From NCBI GenBank assembly GCA_016794365.1, contig JAEUKB010000097.1:62001-126000 (forward strand): a stretch of 64,000 nt of DNA, in the 5' to 3' direction. This DNA is from Myxococcales bacterium (GTDB lineage: Bacteria; Myxococcota_A; Polyangia; Palsa-1104; JAEUJZ01). Below the pieces are notes generated by a model that did no database searches, was not told where the DNA came from, and saw only the letters and a program-made list of their open reading frames with translations. Below, one piece after another: positions 50,278 to 58,316 of this stretch. Positions within the stretch are counted from its first letter, which is position 1, and each line of letters opens with the position of its first letter. Both the position numbers and the translations under genes were made by a program.

Positions 50278-51444
50278 GTGGCGATGGTCGCTCCGTACTT
50301 TGCATTCCTAGATGGAGCCTTTCGCTACGACTGCGCAAGCTGTGGACAAGCCTGCTGTCGAGGCAAAGGCATTGCGATTTCCGCAGCTCGCGAGCTGGTT
50401 CCTTTGCTGTCCCGCGCTCCGCAAGTTGCACCGCTTCTGCATCCACTTCCCGGTGGATATGTACGACTGCCTGATGTCACCGATGGCTGCTGGTTTTTGG
50501 CCAGCGACGGAATGTGCAGCTACGAAACAACGCACGGACGCGACGCCAAGTTCACAACCTGTCGCCTGTTTCCCTTCAATCGCGTCTTTCGCATGGGAAG
50601 CACGCAGGTTGTCGATGTAAACAGCGTGGTCTGTCCGATCCAAGATGCGCACGGAACGGGGCGCGGAGTCCGTCACGAAGAGCTACAGTCCGAGCTTGCG
50701 GCGATTGGCAAAGATCCGCTGCTGGACAGTTCGGTTCCGCTTCCGTCCGGTGCGCGCGAGCTGCGCTGGCTGACGCTGGAAACGACGCTGCGGGACGAAT
50801 CTGCGGACTTTTTGCAAGGCTCGGACTACGGTGGGTTTGCGCAGCACCAGCAGGCACAGACTGCGCGGCATCTGGGACTGCGCGGAAGCGATCCTCAGAC
50901 GGACATTGCCGAGCTACAGCACTACCTAGATGGCATCTACGGACCCAGCCTGACGGAGCAGTTGCCGCAGCAAAAGAGCCAAGTCAGTCGCGCGCTGACG
51001 CTGCTCAGTCCATCGCTGCGCTTTAACGCACTGTTTCGCAAAGGAGTCGATGACTATCGACGGGCGGTGCTCGGTCTTCCGGCGCAGCTGCTGGCCACGT
51101 CGGTGCTGACCTTGGCTGCGGTGGCGCTGTGGAAGCGACCGATCAGCCTGCGTGCGCTCACAGAGCTTCATCAAGCGCAGAGCGAGCTGCGGAGCCTGCT
51201 CAGCCGACTGCGCGAACCAGCGACGCTGGACGGACCACTGACCGCAAACGAGCTACCCAAGCCGATCGCCGAAGCCGTCGCGCAGCTCTCTGACAAGCTT
51301 CGTCAAGCGAAGTCAGCGACGATACCGATCGGTCAGCAGCTTCTGTCGGTGAGTCAGTCGCTACAGCCCGCAGAGCGCGCGCTGCTTCCGTCCGTGCTCA
51401 CGCGGGCTGGCGAGTCCCTGCGGTTTGTGTCGTCTCGCCCTTGA
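50278..51444 (+). CDS. YkgJ-family cysteine-cluster protein (Fe/Zn-binding)
   Basis: A 388-residue protein. The N-terminal domain has CASCGQACCRGKGI (Cys at about 19, 22, 26, 27), then CWFLASDGMCSYE and TTCRLFPFNRVF, the eight-cysteine pattern of the YkgJ/CxxCxxCC zinc- or iron-sulfur-binding family. The remaining ~250 residues are helical and unlike anything I recognise. The start is GTG at 50278 or ATG at 50284; no strong ribosome-binding site. A 27-bp palindrome is directly upstream. The downstream epimerase begins 31 bases after the stop. Confidence 0.8.
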   Translation: MAMVAPYFAFLDGAFRYDCASCGQACCRGKGIAISAARELVPLLSRAPQVAPLLHPLPGGYVRLPDVTDGCWFLASDGMCSYETTHGRDAKFTTCRLFPFNRVFRMGSTQVVDVNSVVCPIQDAHGTGRGVRHEELQSELAAIGKDPLLDSSVPLPSGARELRWLTLETTLRDESADFLQGSDYGGFAQHQQAQTARHLGLRGSDPQTDIAELQHYLDGIYGPSLTEQLPQQKSQVSRALTLLSPSLRFNALFRKGVDDYRRAVLGLPAQLLATSVLTLAAVALWKRPISLRALTELHQAQSELRSLLSRLREPATLDGPLTANELPKPIAEAVAQLSDKLRQAKSATIPIGQQLLSVSQSLQPAERALLPSVLTRAGESLRFVSSRP

Positions 51445-51468
51445 CTGGCTCACCGAGTCGGCTATCGT
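51441..51468 (+). promoter_or_regulatory. Sigma-70-type promoter for the epimerase gene
   Basis: TTGACT (51441-51446), a 16-bp spacer and TATCGT (51463-51468); the GTG start of the epimerase follows 7 bases later. The -35 overlaps the preceding gene's stop codon (TGA at 51442-51444). Confidence 0.5.
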
Positions 51469-51475
51469 CCCCGCC

Positions 51476-52561
51476 GTGCAAGCAAACGGTCAAGTGGTAG
51501 AGCCCTCCGCAAGAGGGCCAGTTCTGGTCACAGGCGGAACGGGATTTTTGGGCGAGCACCTGCTGCGTGCGCTGCGTGGACGTGGCCAAGCGGTGCGGGT
51601 GCTGACAAGAGAGCCAACAGCAGAGCTTCGCGAGCTGGGCGTCTCGGTGTATCAGGGCGATCTGCTCGTGGATTCGCAGCGAGCGACTCCGACGCAGCCC
51701 GACGCAGGACAGGACGATGCGCCCAGCGAAGCGCTCGACTTGGCGCTCGACGGCGTCAAAGAGGTCTATCATCTCGCCGGAATGGTCTCGCGCGATCCTG
51801 CGCGCACGCAGCAGATGATGCACCTGCATGTCGATGGTACGCGACGGCTTCTGCTGGCCTGTAAGCGAGCCGGTGTGCGTCGTGTGCTGCTCGCGAGTAC
51901 GTCAGGAACCATTGCCATCAGCCGCGATCCAGATCCGATTCCCGACGAAACATGGCCTTATCCCGTCGAGCTATGCGGCGACTGGCCCTATTACTTGTCG
52001 AAGATCTATCAAGAAAAGCTCGCGCTGGAGCTGGCTCCGAAGCTGGGCATTGAGCTGGTGGTGGTCAATCCAAGCCTGCTGCTCGGTCCGGGTGATCGTC
52101 GAGGCTCATCGACGATGGATGTACGTAAGCTGCTGTGTAACGAAGTTCCAGCGATTCCGTCGGGCGGTGTGAACTTTGTCGATGTCCGCGATGTCGCGAC
52201 AGCCTGCGTCGCTGCGATGGAAAAAGGTCGCTCGGGACAGCGCTATCTGCTCGGTGGACCGAACTGGACCTTTGCGGAGTTTTTGGGACGGCTTGGACGA
52301 ATCGCTCGCGTCGATGGTCCATGGCTGAAGCTGCCGTCCCGCTGGAATCGGCTGCTGGAAGGTGCGGTCCGTGCCGTCGATGAGCTGTATCGTCATCACG
52401 GACAGACCAGCCCCATTGAGCGCATCAGCTTCGAGATGTCCCAGCACTATTGGTACTGCGACAGCAGCTTGGCCGTTCGCGAGCTTGGCTTCACGTTCCG
52501 CGATCCCGCTGAGACGCTCGACGACACAGTGCGCGACATTCGTAAGAGCCTGCGCTACTAA
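51476..52561 (+). CDS. NAD-dependent epimerase/dehydratase (extended SDR)
   Basis: A 361-residue extended short-chain dehydrogenase. The nucleotide-binding TGGTGFLGEHLLRAL lies near residue 18, the LLASTSGT strand carries the catalytic Ser/Thr, and the YYLSKIYQEK motif supplies Tyr and Lys (Y-x3-K). Relatives include dihydroflavonol-4-reductase-like and sterol-type (3-beta-HSD-like) enzymes. The GTG at 51476 is chosen because a TTGACT-N16-TATCGT promoter ends 7 bases upstream and the longer TTG frame overlaps the previous gene. The ABC-F gene starts 11 bases after the stop. Confidence 0.85.
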   Translation: MQANGQVVEPSARGPVLVTGGTGFLGEHLLRALRGRGQAVRVLTREPTAELRELGVSVYQGDLLVDSQRATPTQPDAGQDDAPSEALDLALDGVKEVYHLAGMVSRDPARTQQMMHLHVDGTRRLLLACKRAGVRRVLLASTSGTIAISRDPDPIPDETWPYPVELCGDWPYYLSKIYQEKLALELAPKLGIELVVVNPSLLLGPGDRRGSSTMDVRKLLCNEVPAIPSGGVNFVDVRDVATACVAAMEKGRSGQRYLLGGPNWTFAEFLGRLGRIARVDGPWLKLPSRWNRLLEGAVRAVDELYRHHGQTSPIERISFEMSQHYWYCDSSLAVRELGFTFRDPAETLDDTVRDIRKSLRY

Positions 52562-52572
52562 GCCCACACCGC

Positions 52573-54552
52573 ATGACGATTCTGACGGTTCAAGGGGTTG
52601 AAAAGAGCTTCGGCGCACGACGAGTCCTCGCCGGTGTGTCGTTTGCAGTGTCCGCAACGGATCGCATCGCGCTGGTTGGCTTAAATGGCTCGGGCAAATC
52701 GACGCTGATGCGATTGCTCGTCGGTCCGCTGCCAGCGGTTGAAGGCGTTCCGACGGACGAAAGTGACCATCGCGACGCCGAGCCCGATATCGGACTTATT
52801 ACTCGGCAGCGAGGACTTCACGTCGAGTACGTTCCGCAAGAGCCACGGCTTGTACCGACTTCGACGGTGATGGAAGCGCTCCGTGCGGGAATGCGTCGTC
52901 ACGGTCAGCTCATTGCAGAGCTGGATGAGCTGACGAAAGAAATCGAAAACAGCGACGGAAACAAGCGCGATGCAGCGATTGCGCGCCAGGCTGAGCTTCA
53001 CGAGCGACTCAAAGACCTGGGTGGCTGGGACGTTGAGCACGAGATTCGCGGCATCGCAGCGTCGCTACAGCTTCCCAAGATGGATGCGCTCGTCGGAACG
53101 CTATCGGGAGGTGAGCGACGGCGCGTGGCACTGGCGGCAGCTCTGCTGGCCCGACCCGAGCTGCTGCTTCTCGACGAGCCGACAAACCATCTCGATGCAC
53201 GCACGGTAGAGTGGCTGGAAGCGCGACTGCGTAGTCAGCCCGGTGCGCTGGTGCTGGTGACGCACGATCGGTACTTTCTCGATCGTGTGGCGACGAGAAT
53301 CCTGGAAGTGGATCGCGGCAAGCTGTTCACGTACGAGGGAAACTATCAGCGCTTCCTGGAAAAACAGGCAGAGCGTCTGGATACCGAAGCGCAAAAAGAG
53401 CGCGATCGCGCGATGTTCGTCCGTCGAGAGCTAGACTGGATTCGTCGCGGTCCGGCAGCGCGCACCACCAAGCAAAAAGCACGCATCGATCGCTTCAACG
53501 ACGCCGTCGCCAGCAAGCCCAAGCAAGAAGAAAAGCCGAACCAAGATCGGCGCTTGGTCCTCAGGCTTCCGACGGGTGGACGACTGGGCAAGACGATCTT
53601 GGAATTGCGCGGGCTCGGCAAGTCGATCGCTGGCAAGAAGCTGTTTTCGGATCTGACGCTGACGATGAAGCCGGGCGATCGAATCGGCATCATCGGCGGC
53701 AACGGCGCGGGCAAGACGACGCTGATTCGGACGTTGATCGGAGAGCTTTCTCCCGACGCTGGAGAAGTCATTCGTGGACTGAACACGCGGATTGCGTTTT
53801 TGGATCAGGGACGCGCAGATCTCGACGATAGTAAGAGCGTTCTCGACGAAGTTTCAGGCGACAGCGACAGTGTGTTTTTGGAAGACGGTCCGGTTCACGT
53901 TCGGACGTTTCTGCGAATGCTGCTGTTTGATGATCGCTTTGCCGACGCCAAAGTGGGCACGCTGTCGGGCGGTGAGCGCAATCGCGTTCAGCTTGCGAAG
54001 CTGCTCCGGCGTGGTGGAAACCTGCTGGTTCTCGACGAACCGACCAACGATCTGGATCTGCTGACGCTGGGTGTGCTGGAAGAAGCGCTGTCGGAGTTTC
54101 CCGGCTGCGCGCTGGTGGTTTCTCACGATCGCTGGTTTCTCGATCACGTTGCGACGGGAATCTTGGCGTTTGAAGGCGATGGCAAGGTCACGTTCCACGA
54201 AGGAAACTACAGCGACTATCTAGAGCGCATCAAAGCGCAGAGTCCGACGGAGCCCGACGCAAAGCGTACGAGTGTTCCAAAGCCAGCGACGGTAGAAGCC
54301 AGCAAGCCAGCCGCCAAGACGACGCGAAAGCTGACGTTTGCGGAACAGAACGAGCTGGCGAAGATGGAAGAAAAAATCCTGGCGGCAGAGTCGGAAGTCG
54401 AGTCGCTGTCTCAAAAGCTGAGCGATCCGAGCGTCTACAAAGATCACGCAGCGGATGTTCCGACGTGGGTTGCTTCGCTGGATGCAGCACGGGCGGAAGT
54501 GGACAGGCTCTACTCGCGCTGGCAAGAGCTGGAAAGCCTGACGAAGAAGTAA
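52573..54552 (+). CDS. ABC-F family ATPase (Uup/ribosome-associated type)
   Basis: A 659-residue protein with two tandem ABC domains and no membrane part. First: Walker A GLNGSGKST, signature LSGGERRRVALA, Walker B LLLLDEPTNHL. Second: GGNGAGKTT, LSGGERNRVQLA, LLVLDEPTNDL. The interdomain linker (about 245-330) is Arg/Lys-rich and helical as in ABC-F factors, and a C-terminal coiled coil (about 590-655) matches the DNA-binding arm of Uup. ABC-F proteins act on the ribosome or in replication stress rather than transport. There is an 11-base gap from the epimerase, so co-transcription is probable. Confidence 0.95.
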   Translation: MTILTVQGVEKSFGARRVLAGVSFAVSATDRIALVGLNGSGKSTLMRLLVGPLPAVEGVPTDESDHRDAEPDIGLITRQRGLHVEYVPQEPRLVPTSTVMEALRAGMRRHGQLIAELDELTKEIENSDGNKRDAAIARQAELHERLKDLGGWDVEHEIRGIAASLQLPKMDALVGTLSGGERRRVALAAALLARPELLLLDEPTNHLDARTVEWLEARLRSQPGALVLVTHDRYFLDRVATRILEVDRGKLFTYEGNYQRFLEKQAERLDTEAQKERDRAMFVRRELDWIRRGPAARTTKQKARIDRFNDAVASKPKQEEKPNQDRRLVLRLPTGGRLGKTILELRGLGKSIAGKKLFSDLTLTMKPGDRIGIIGGNGAGKTTLIRTLIGELSPDAGEVIRGLNTRIAFLDQGRADLDDSKSVLDEVSGDSDSVFLEDGPVHVRTFLRMLLFDDRFADAKVGTLSGGERNRVQLAKLLRRGGNLLVLDEPTNDLDLLTLGVLEEALSEFPGCALVVSHDRWFLDHVATGILAFEGDGKVTFHEGNYSDYLERIKAQSPTEPDAKRTSVPKPATVEASKPAAKTTRKLTFAEQNELAKMEEKILAAESEVESLSQKLSDPSVYKDHAADVPTWVASLDAARAEVDRLYSRWQELESLTKK

Positions 54553-54615
54553 CGACTGGTTACGCGAAAGGAACCAAGTGGCTCGCAGCGACGAGCGGAT
54601 CGTCGCGCAAGATCG

Positions 54616-55635
54616 CTAACGAAGCTGCTGCGCAAGTCCCGACAGACGGTTCATCAGATCGTCCACTTGCTGCTGGTTCATGTTCACATCGACCACGAAC
54701 GAGCTTTTCTGCGACGACACTTTGACGGTATCCAGGAACGCAACCATTCCCATCATCTTCAGCATCGGAAGGTTGCGCAGTCCTGCCAGCTGCTCGGTCG
54801 CTTTGTCACGTAGCTGCGTCGCGTCTCCGTCAGAGCCCAGATCCAGATAAGCATGCAGCTCTAGGCCTTTGGCAATCTCGACGGAACCCGAGACGCTACG
54901 CAGCGAGCGCACCGGACCAAGCTGTGGATTGCTGCCCAGCTTTTCCGACACCTGCGGAGGAACCAGACCGGCCCACCACAGCGAGTCGCTCGTTCGCGTA
55001 CGCTTGATGATGTCCACAAGAGACGTGTTCTTGGTCGCGTTTTCACCCTTGCCCGCGTCGAGATCAATCGCGCGCTTGACCCAGTCCGCTCCGGCCAGCA
55101 CCACGCCTTTTTTGCCAATCGCAGTCATGTACGAGGACTGTTTGCCGACGCTGTAGATCTTGTGACCGCTATAATCACTCTCCGTCACCGGCTCGTTTTT
55201 GTCTTTGGCGACGGTCTGCATACAGCTTACGAACTTCTCGGGCGCAAAGCCGCCGCGCAGGATCAGTGCAAACTCTTTGCTCTCGCTGACATTCGACGGA
55301 ACCGCCACGAACAGCGAGTCCAGCTGCTTGAGCGGATCGATCTGGCACTTCTTCACCACATCGTCGTAGTCGGCCTTGGCTTTGGCGTCTTGATTGAACT
55401 TTTCGACGAACTTGTCCCACAGCGGGCTCTTGCGCGCCTGCTTCACGTTCACCATGAAGACCACGTCGGTCTCTTTGGGAACCATGTGCAGATCATCTTT
55501 GGCAGCTGACGTTCCTGACGTGCGGTTACAGCCAGCTTCACCGACGAGCAGCGACGCAAGAAAAAGTGCAGTCGAAGTCCGAACACCTCGTCGCATAGCC
55601 GAGGAAAGAGACAGAGAACCATCTACAAACGACAT
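54616..55635 (-). CDS. Exported lipoprotein of unknown function (339 aa)
   Basis: A 339-residue lipoprotein with a signal peptide ending in VGEAGC (lipobox) and a Thr/Ser/Ala linker. The mature part begins MVPKETDVVFMVNVKQARKSPLWDKF, with a later repeat-like half (AYLDLGSDGDATQLRDKATEQLAGLRNLP) that also carries a Q/N-rich helix near the C-terminus. That layout resembles DUF-type 'translation-like' lipoproteins of Myxococcota that describe themselves only by position, so no function is assigned. An alternative start is M14 (55596). No partner is nearby. Confidence 0.75.
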   Translation of the reverse strand: MSFVDGSLSLSSAMRRGVRTSTALFLASLLVGEAGCNRTSGTSAAKDDLHMVPKETDVVFMVNVKQARKSPLWDKFVEKFNQDAKAKADYDDVVKKCQIDPLKQLDSLFVAVPSNVSESKEFALILRGGFAPEKFVSCMQTVAKDKNEPVTESDYSGHKIYSVGKQSSYMTAIGKKGVVLAGADWVKRAIDLDAGKGENATKNTSLVDIIKRTRTSDSLWWAGLVPPQVSEKLGSNPQLGPVRSLRSVSGSVEIAKGLELHAYLDLGSDGDATQLRDKATEQLAGLRNLPMLKMMGMVAFLDTVKVSSQKSSFVVDVNMNQQQVDDLMNRLSGLAQQLR

Positions 55636-55747
55636 GTGAAGATTCCTTGGGGTGAGGGTTGAGCCTTTTTACGACGCAAACTTCCTCGCTGTCAACGAAG
55701 CGCTCGTCGAGAAAGACCAACCCGATGAAAGGTGACAGCTTTGCAGA

Positions 55748-56425
55748 CTAACCGCCCGCTTCTTCGTCCGAAGACACATCACTCACAGACGGAGTGGGAT
55801 CATCTCTACCGGCTTCCGCCACCTGGGAAGATCGCTTCCGTCGCAGCGTCGGCGGGGTATAGCGCGCTTTTTCTCCCGGTCCTGAGTAATCGATCCAGAA
55901 CGCGTCTTTTTGACGACCGACATCGACGTGGATAAAGCCAGAGTTCGGGTAGTAACCGACGCCAATGTTGTGATACGCGCTGCGCAGATGGTCACGAACA
56001 GACTCGATCGATGCGCCTTCGACTTGGAAATCGGCAGCGACGCCACGCTTGTGCGGACTGCGCGGATTGCCTTTCTGTTTCGCGATCTTCGGCGCTCGGT
56101 ATCCAGCGACGATAAAGAGCTTGGCGTTGTGGTAGTGCCGCGCCACTTGATAGAGGATTTTCACCAGTCGCTCGTTCATCGCGTGACGCTGCCCGGTGTG
56201 GTGACAGCGCAGAAACGACGACACTTCCTGCATCTTGCGCCTGGAAAAGCCGCCTCCTGACTGAGGCTGAAGCTCCAGCTTGTGATGCGTCGAGAGGTGT
56301 TCCAGCACAATGATGGGCGGCGGTGACGGCTTCTTTTTGGACTTCTTGGCGAACGCGCTGTGGCTGCTCAGAACGAGCAGCAGACAGACCCACGCGGCAA
56401 GCGCCCATTTGGCCCGGCTCATCAT
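55748..56425 (-). CDS. Exported DUF882/peptidase M15-like protein (YcbK-type)
   Basis: A 225-residue protein with a signal peptide (WALAAWVCLLLVLSSHSAFA) and Lys-rich spacer. The domain carries LFIVAGYRAP, SPHKRGVAADFQVEG (His and Asp metal ligands) and SGFIHVDVG (final His), the M15/DUF882 zinc site of YcbK-like murein endopeptidase relatives. A role in peptidoglycan trimming is inferred. The ATG at 56425 (or 56422) starts the signal peptide; the frame from 56512 has no export signal. It is convergent with nothing; the nearest gene on this side is the divergent His/Tyr-rich protein. Confidence 0.85.
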   Translation of the reverse strand: MMSRAKWALAAWVCLLLVLSSHSAFAKKSKKKPSPPPIIVLEHLSTHHKLELQPQSGGGFSRRKMQEVSSFLRCHHTGQRHAMNERLVKILYQVARHYHNAKLFIVAGYRAPKIAKQKGNPRSPHKRGVAADFQVEGASIESVRDHLRSAYHNIGVGYYPNSGFIHVDVGRQKDAFWIDYSGPGEKARYTPPTLRRKRSSQVAEAGRDDPTPSVSDVSSDEEAGG

Positions 56426-56649
56426 AATGACTTGGGGGTAGCAGAGGTCGTACCGCTTCGGCAAATAAATTTTCCGCCGCACCGTAGCCTCAGGTTTACA
56501 GCTGTGGCCCAAAGTAGACAGTGCGGTTATTCAAAGCGCAGCAAAAAACCGAACACTATCGACGGGTAAGAACTCTTGTGCCAAGCAAAGGATGAACGAA
56601 CGGTAAGCTGGTCTAAGTCTCGCTTTGGCTTTGGGGCAGGAGGAACGCC

Positions 56650-57633
56650 ATGAAGACTCTACTTACCACCATCACTTCGCTGGTCCTTACGGCCACGCTG
56701 GGCTCGGTTGCTAGCGCACAGACGCTTGATCCCTCGACGATGAACCAGGACTGGCAAGACGGTCAGCCTGCCGAGATGTATCAGGCGCCCGACCAGACCG
56801 CAGAGATGTATCAGGCGCAAGGACAGTACGCGGACCAGGCGCAGATGTTTGGATTCTTCGGTCCGCACCCGATTGCCTACGATCGCGGTGGCGGCTTTTG
56901 CAATCATCAGGGCTCCCACGAGCACAACTACCCGGTGTTCGATCAGAACCTGTTTCGGATGTCGAACGGCTACGCCTACTTCGTTGGTGACGTGGCGGAC
57001 TTCGGCTACGGGCTCGCCAGCTATCAGTATGGAAGTGAGCACCCGCTGTCTCACATCCACGGCGGAGGCTACTGCTTCATGGGCTGGCCGCACCGACACT
57101 GGTTTGCTCCCGTCGGTGTGAACTTCGTCATGGGCACAGGCGGCTACATGTACAACGGCCCGTGGGCGTCGGATTACTACACGATGCGTCCGCGCTACGT
57201 GTCGTACTACAACGACTATTATCGTCGCTGGTATCTCGGCGGTCGGTACTACTCGCTGCGGCCCCAGCATGTCTACTTCGGTACGGGCTATCACCGTCCA
57301 GTGGTTCGCACGTACGGAGGCTACGGCTACGGTCGGCCCTATGGAACGCCGGTCTATCGCGCACCCGCTCCGGTCTATCGCGCACCCGCTCCGGTCTATC
57401 GCGCTCCGGTCTACGGTGCGCCTGTGCGTCCCGCTCCGATCTACGGTGCGCCCGTCCGTCCCGCTCCGGTCTATCGCGCCCCGGTTTACAACGCCCCGGC
57501 TCCGGTCTATCGCGCCCCGGCTCCGGTCTATCGCGCCCCGGCTCCGGTCTATCGCGCTCCGGCGGCTCCGGTCTATCGCGCCCCGATGCATCACGGTCCC
57601 GCTCCGGTTCATCACGCACGCGGCTGGCGCTAA
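56650..57633 (+). CDS. Exported His/Tyr-rich protein with VYRAP tandem repeats
   Basis: A 327-residue protein with a clear signal peptide (TTITSLVLTATLGSVASAQ). A central region is rich in His, Tyr and Gly with two similar segments (GGGFCNHQGSHEHNYPVF and IHGGGYCFMGWPHRHWFAP), each with one Cys and clustered His, a possible metal site. The C-terminal ~100 residues are a tandem array of (V)YRAPAP, with VYGAPVRPAP variants. AGGAGG precedes the ATG with ideal spacing. The repeat array suggests a flexible stalk. Function unknown; no homologue recognised. Confidence 0.8.
   Translation: MKTLLTTITSLVLTATLGSVASAQTLDPSTMNQDWQDGQPAEMYQAPDQTAEMYQAQGQYADQAQMFGFFGPHPIAYDRGGGFCNHQGSHEHNYPVFDQNLFRMSNGYAYFVGDVADFGYGLASYQYGSEHPLSHIHGGGYCFMGWPHRHWFAPVGVNFVMGTGGYMYNGPWASDYYTMRPRYVSYYNDYYRRWYLGGRYYSLRPQHVYFGTGYHRPVVRTYGGYGYGRPYGTPVYRAPAPVYRAPAPVYRAPVYGAPVRPAPIYGAPVRPAPVYRAPVYNAPAPVYRAPAPVYRAPAPVYRAPAAPVYRAPMHHGPAPVHHARGWR
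57350..57600. repeat. In-gene tandem array encoding VYRAPAP / VYGAPVRPAP
   Basis: Units of about 21-30 bases of the form GTCTATCGCGCACCCGCTCC (third-position C/G variants) repeat about ten times in frame. Synonymous differences between units show the array is not brand new. It is a candidate for length variation between strains. Confidence 0.85.
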
Positions 57634-57670
57634 GCCAACGCACAGCGCTCACTCGTAGTACAACACCGCG

Positions 57671-58303
57671 ATGAGTGAGCACCGCGTCTGCCCTTCCCAT
57701 CCCGATCTCGCCGACGATCTCGCCACGCTTCAGAGACTCTGCTTTCCGACGCTCGGAACGGATGAGCTCATTACCGCTCAGCAGTTTCGTCATCACCTAC
57801 AAGTCTTTCCCCAAGGACAGCTTGTGGTGCTCGATTCCCATGACCGTCCCATCGCCAGCGCGTCGAGTTGTCTGCATCGCACAGAGTTTGTCCATTCCGA
57901 GCATACCTACATGGAAGCGAGCGGACAGAACTGGTTAAGTAGCCATACTCCCGACGGTGAATGGCTCTACGGAATCGACATCGGAGTCCATCCTGACCAT
58001 CGCGGACAAGGACTGAGCCGCTTACTGTACGATGCCCGCAAAGCGCTGGTCCGTTCCCTTGGGAAGCAGGGTCTTGTCGTCGCAGGAATGCTCAAAGGAT
58101 TTGCAAAGTACCGCGCGAACATGACCGCCGAACAGTACCTACGCAGCGTCCAAGACAAGCAAATCTTCGATCCCACCGTCAGTGTGCAGCTTCGCCAAGG
58201 TCTGTCCGTTCACGGTCTGTTGCCTCATCACATCGATGATCCGACAATTGATGGAATGGCAGTACGGCTCATCTGGTACAGCGACGTCGCTTCGCGCATT
58301 TGA
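57671..58303 (+). CDS. GNAT-family N-acetyltransferase
   Basis: A 210-residue acetyltransferase. The acetyl-CoA-binding motif A is visible as YGIDIGVHPDHRGQGLSRLLYDARKAL (in parts: GIDIGVHPDHRGQG), in which the Q/RxxGxG/A loop is R-G-Q-G-L. The N-terminal half (HRVCPSHPDLADDLATLQRLCFPTLG) is acceptor-binding. The substrate is unknown. There is no Shine-Dalgarno; a TACAAC box ends 6 bases before the ATG. It stops 13 bases before selB, so the two may be one transcript. Confidence 0.88.
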   Translation: MSEHRVCPSHPDLADDLATLQRLCFPTLGTDELITAQQFRHHLQVFPQGQLVVLDSHDRPIASASSCLHRTEFVHSEHTYMEASGQNWLSSHTPDGEWLYGIDIGVHPDHRGQGLSRLLYDARKALVRSLGKQGLVVAGMLKGFAKYRANMTAEQYLRSVQDKQIFDPTVSVQLRQGLSVHGLLPHHIDDPTIDGMAVRLIWYSDVASRI

Positions 58304-58316
58304 TAGGCTCGCAGCC

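Noticed and set aside
57128..57796. Minus-strand Arg/Asp-rich frame (RPERDRPE repeats) over the VYRAP gene
   Set aside because: It is the antisense of the proline-repeat array; the plus-strand gene has a signal peptide and AGGAGG site.
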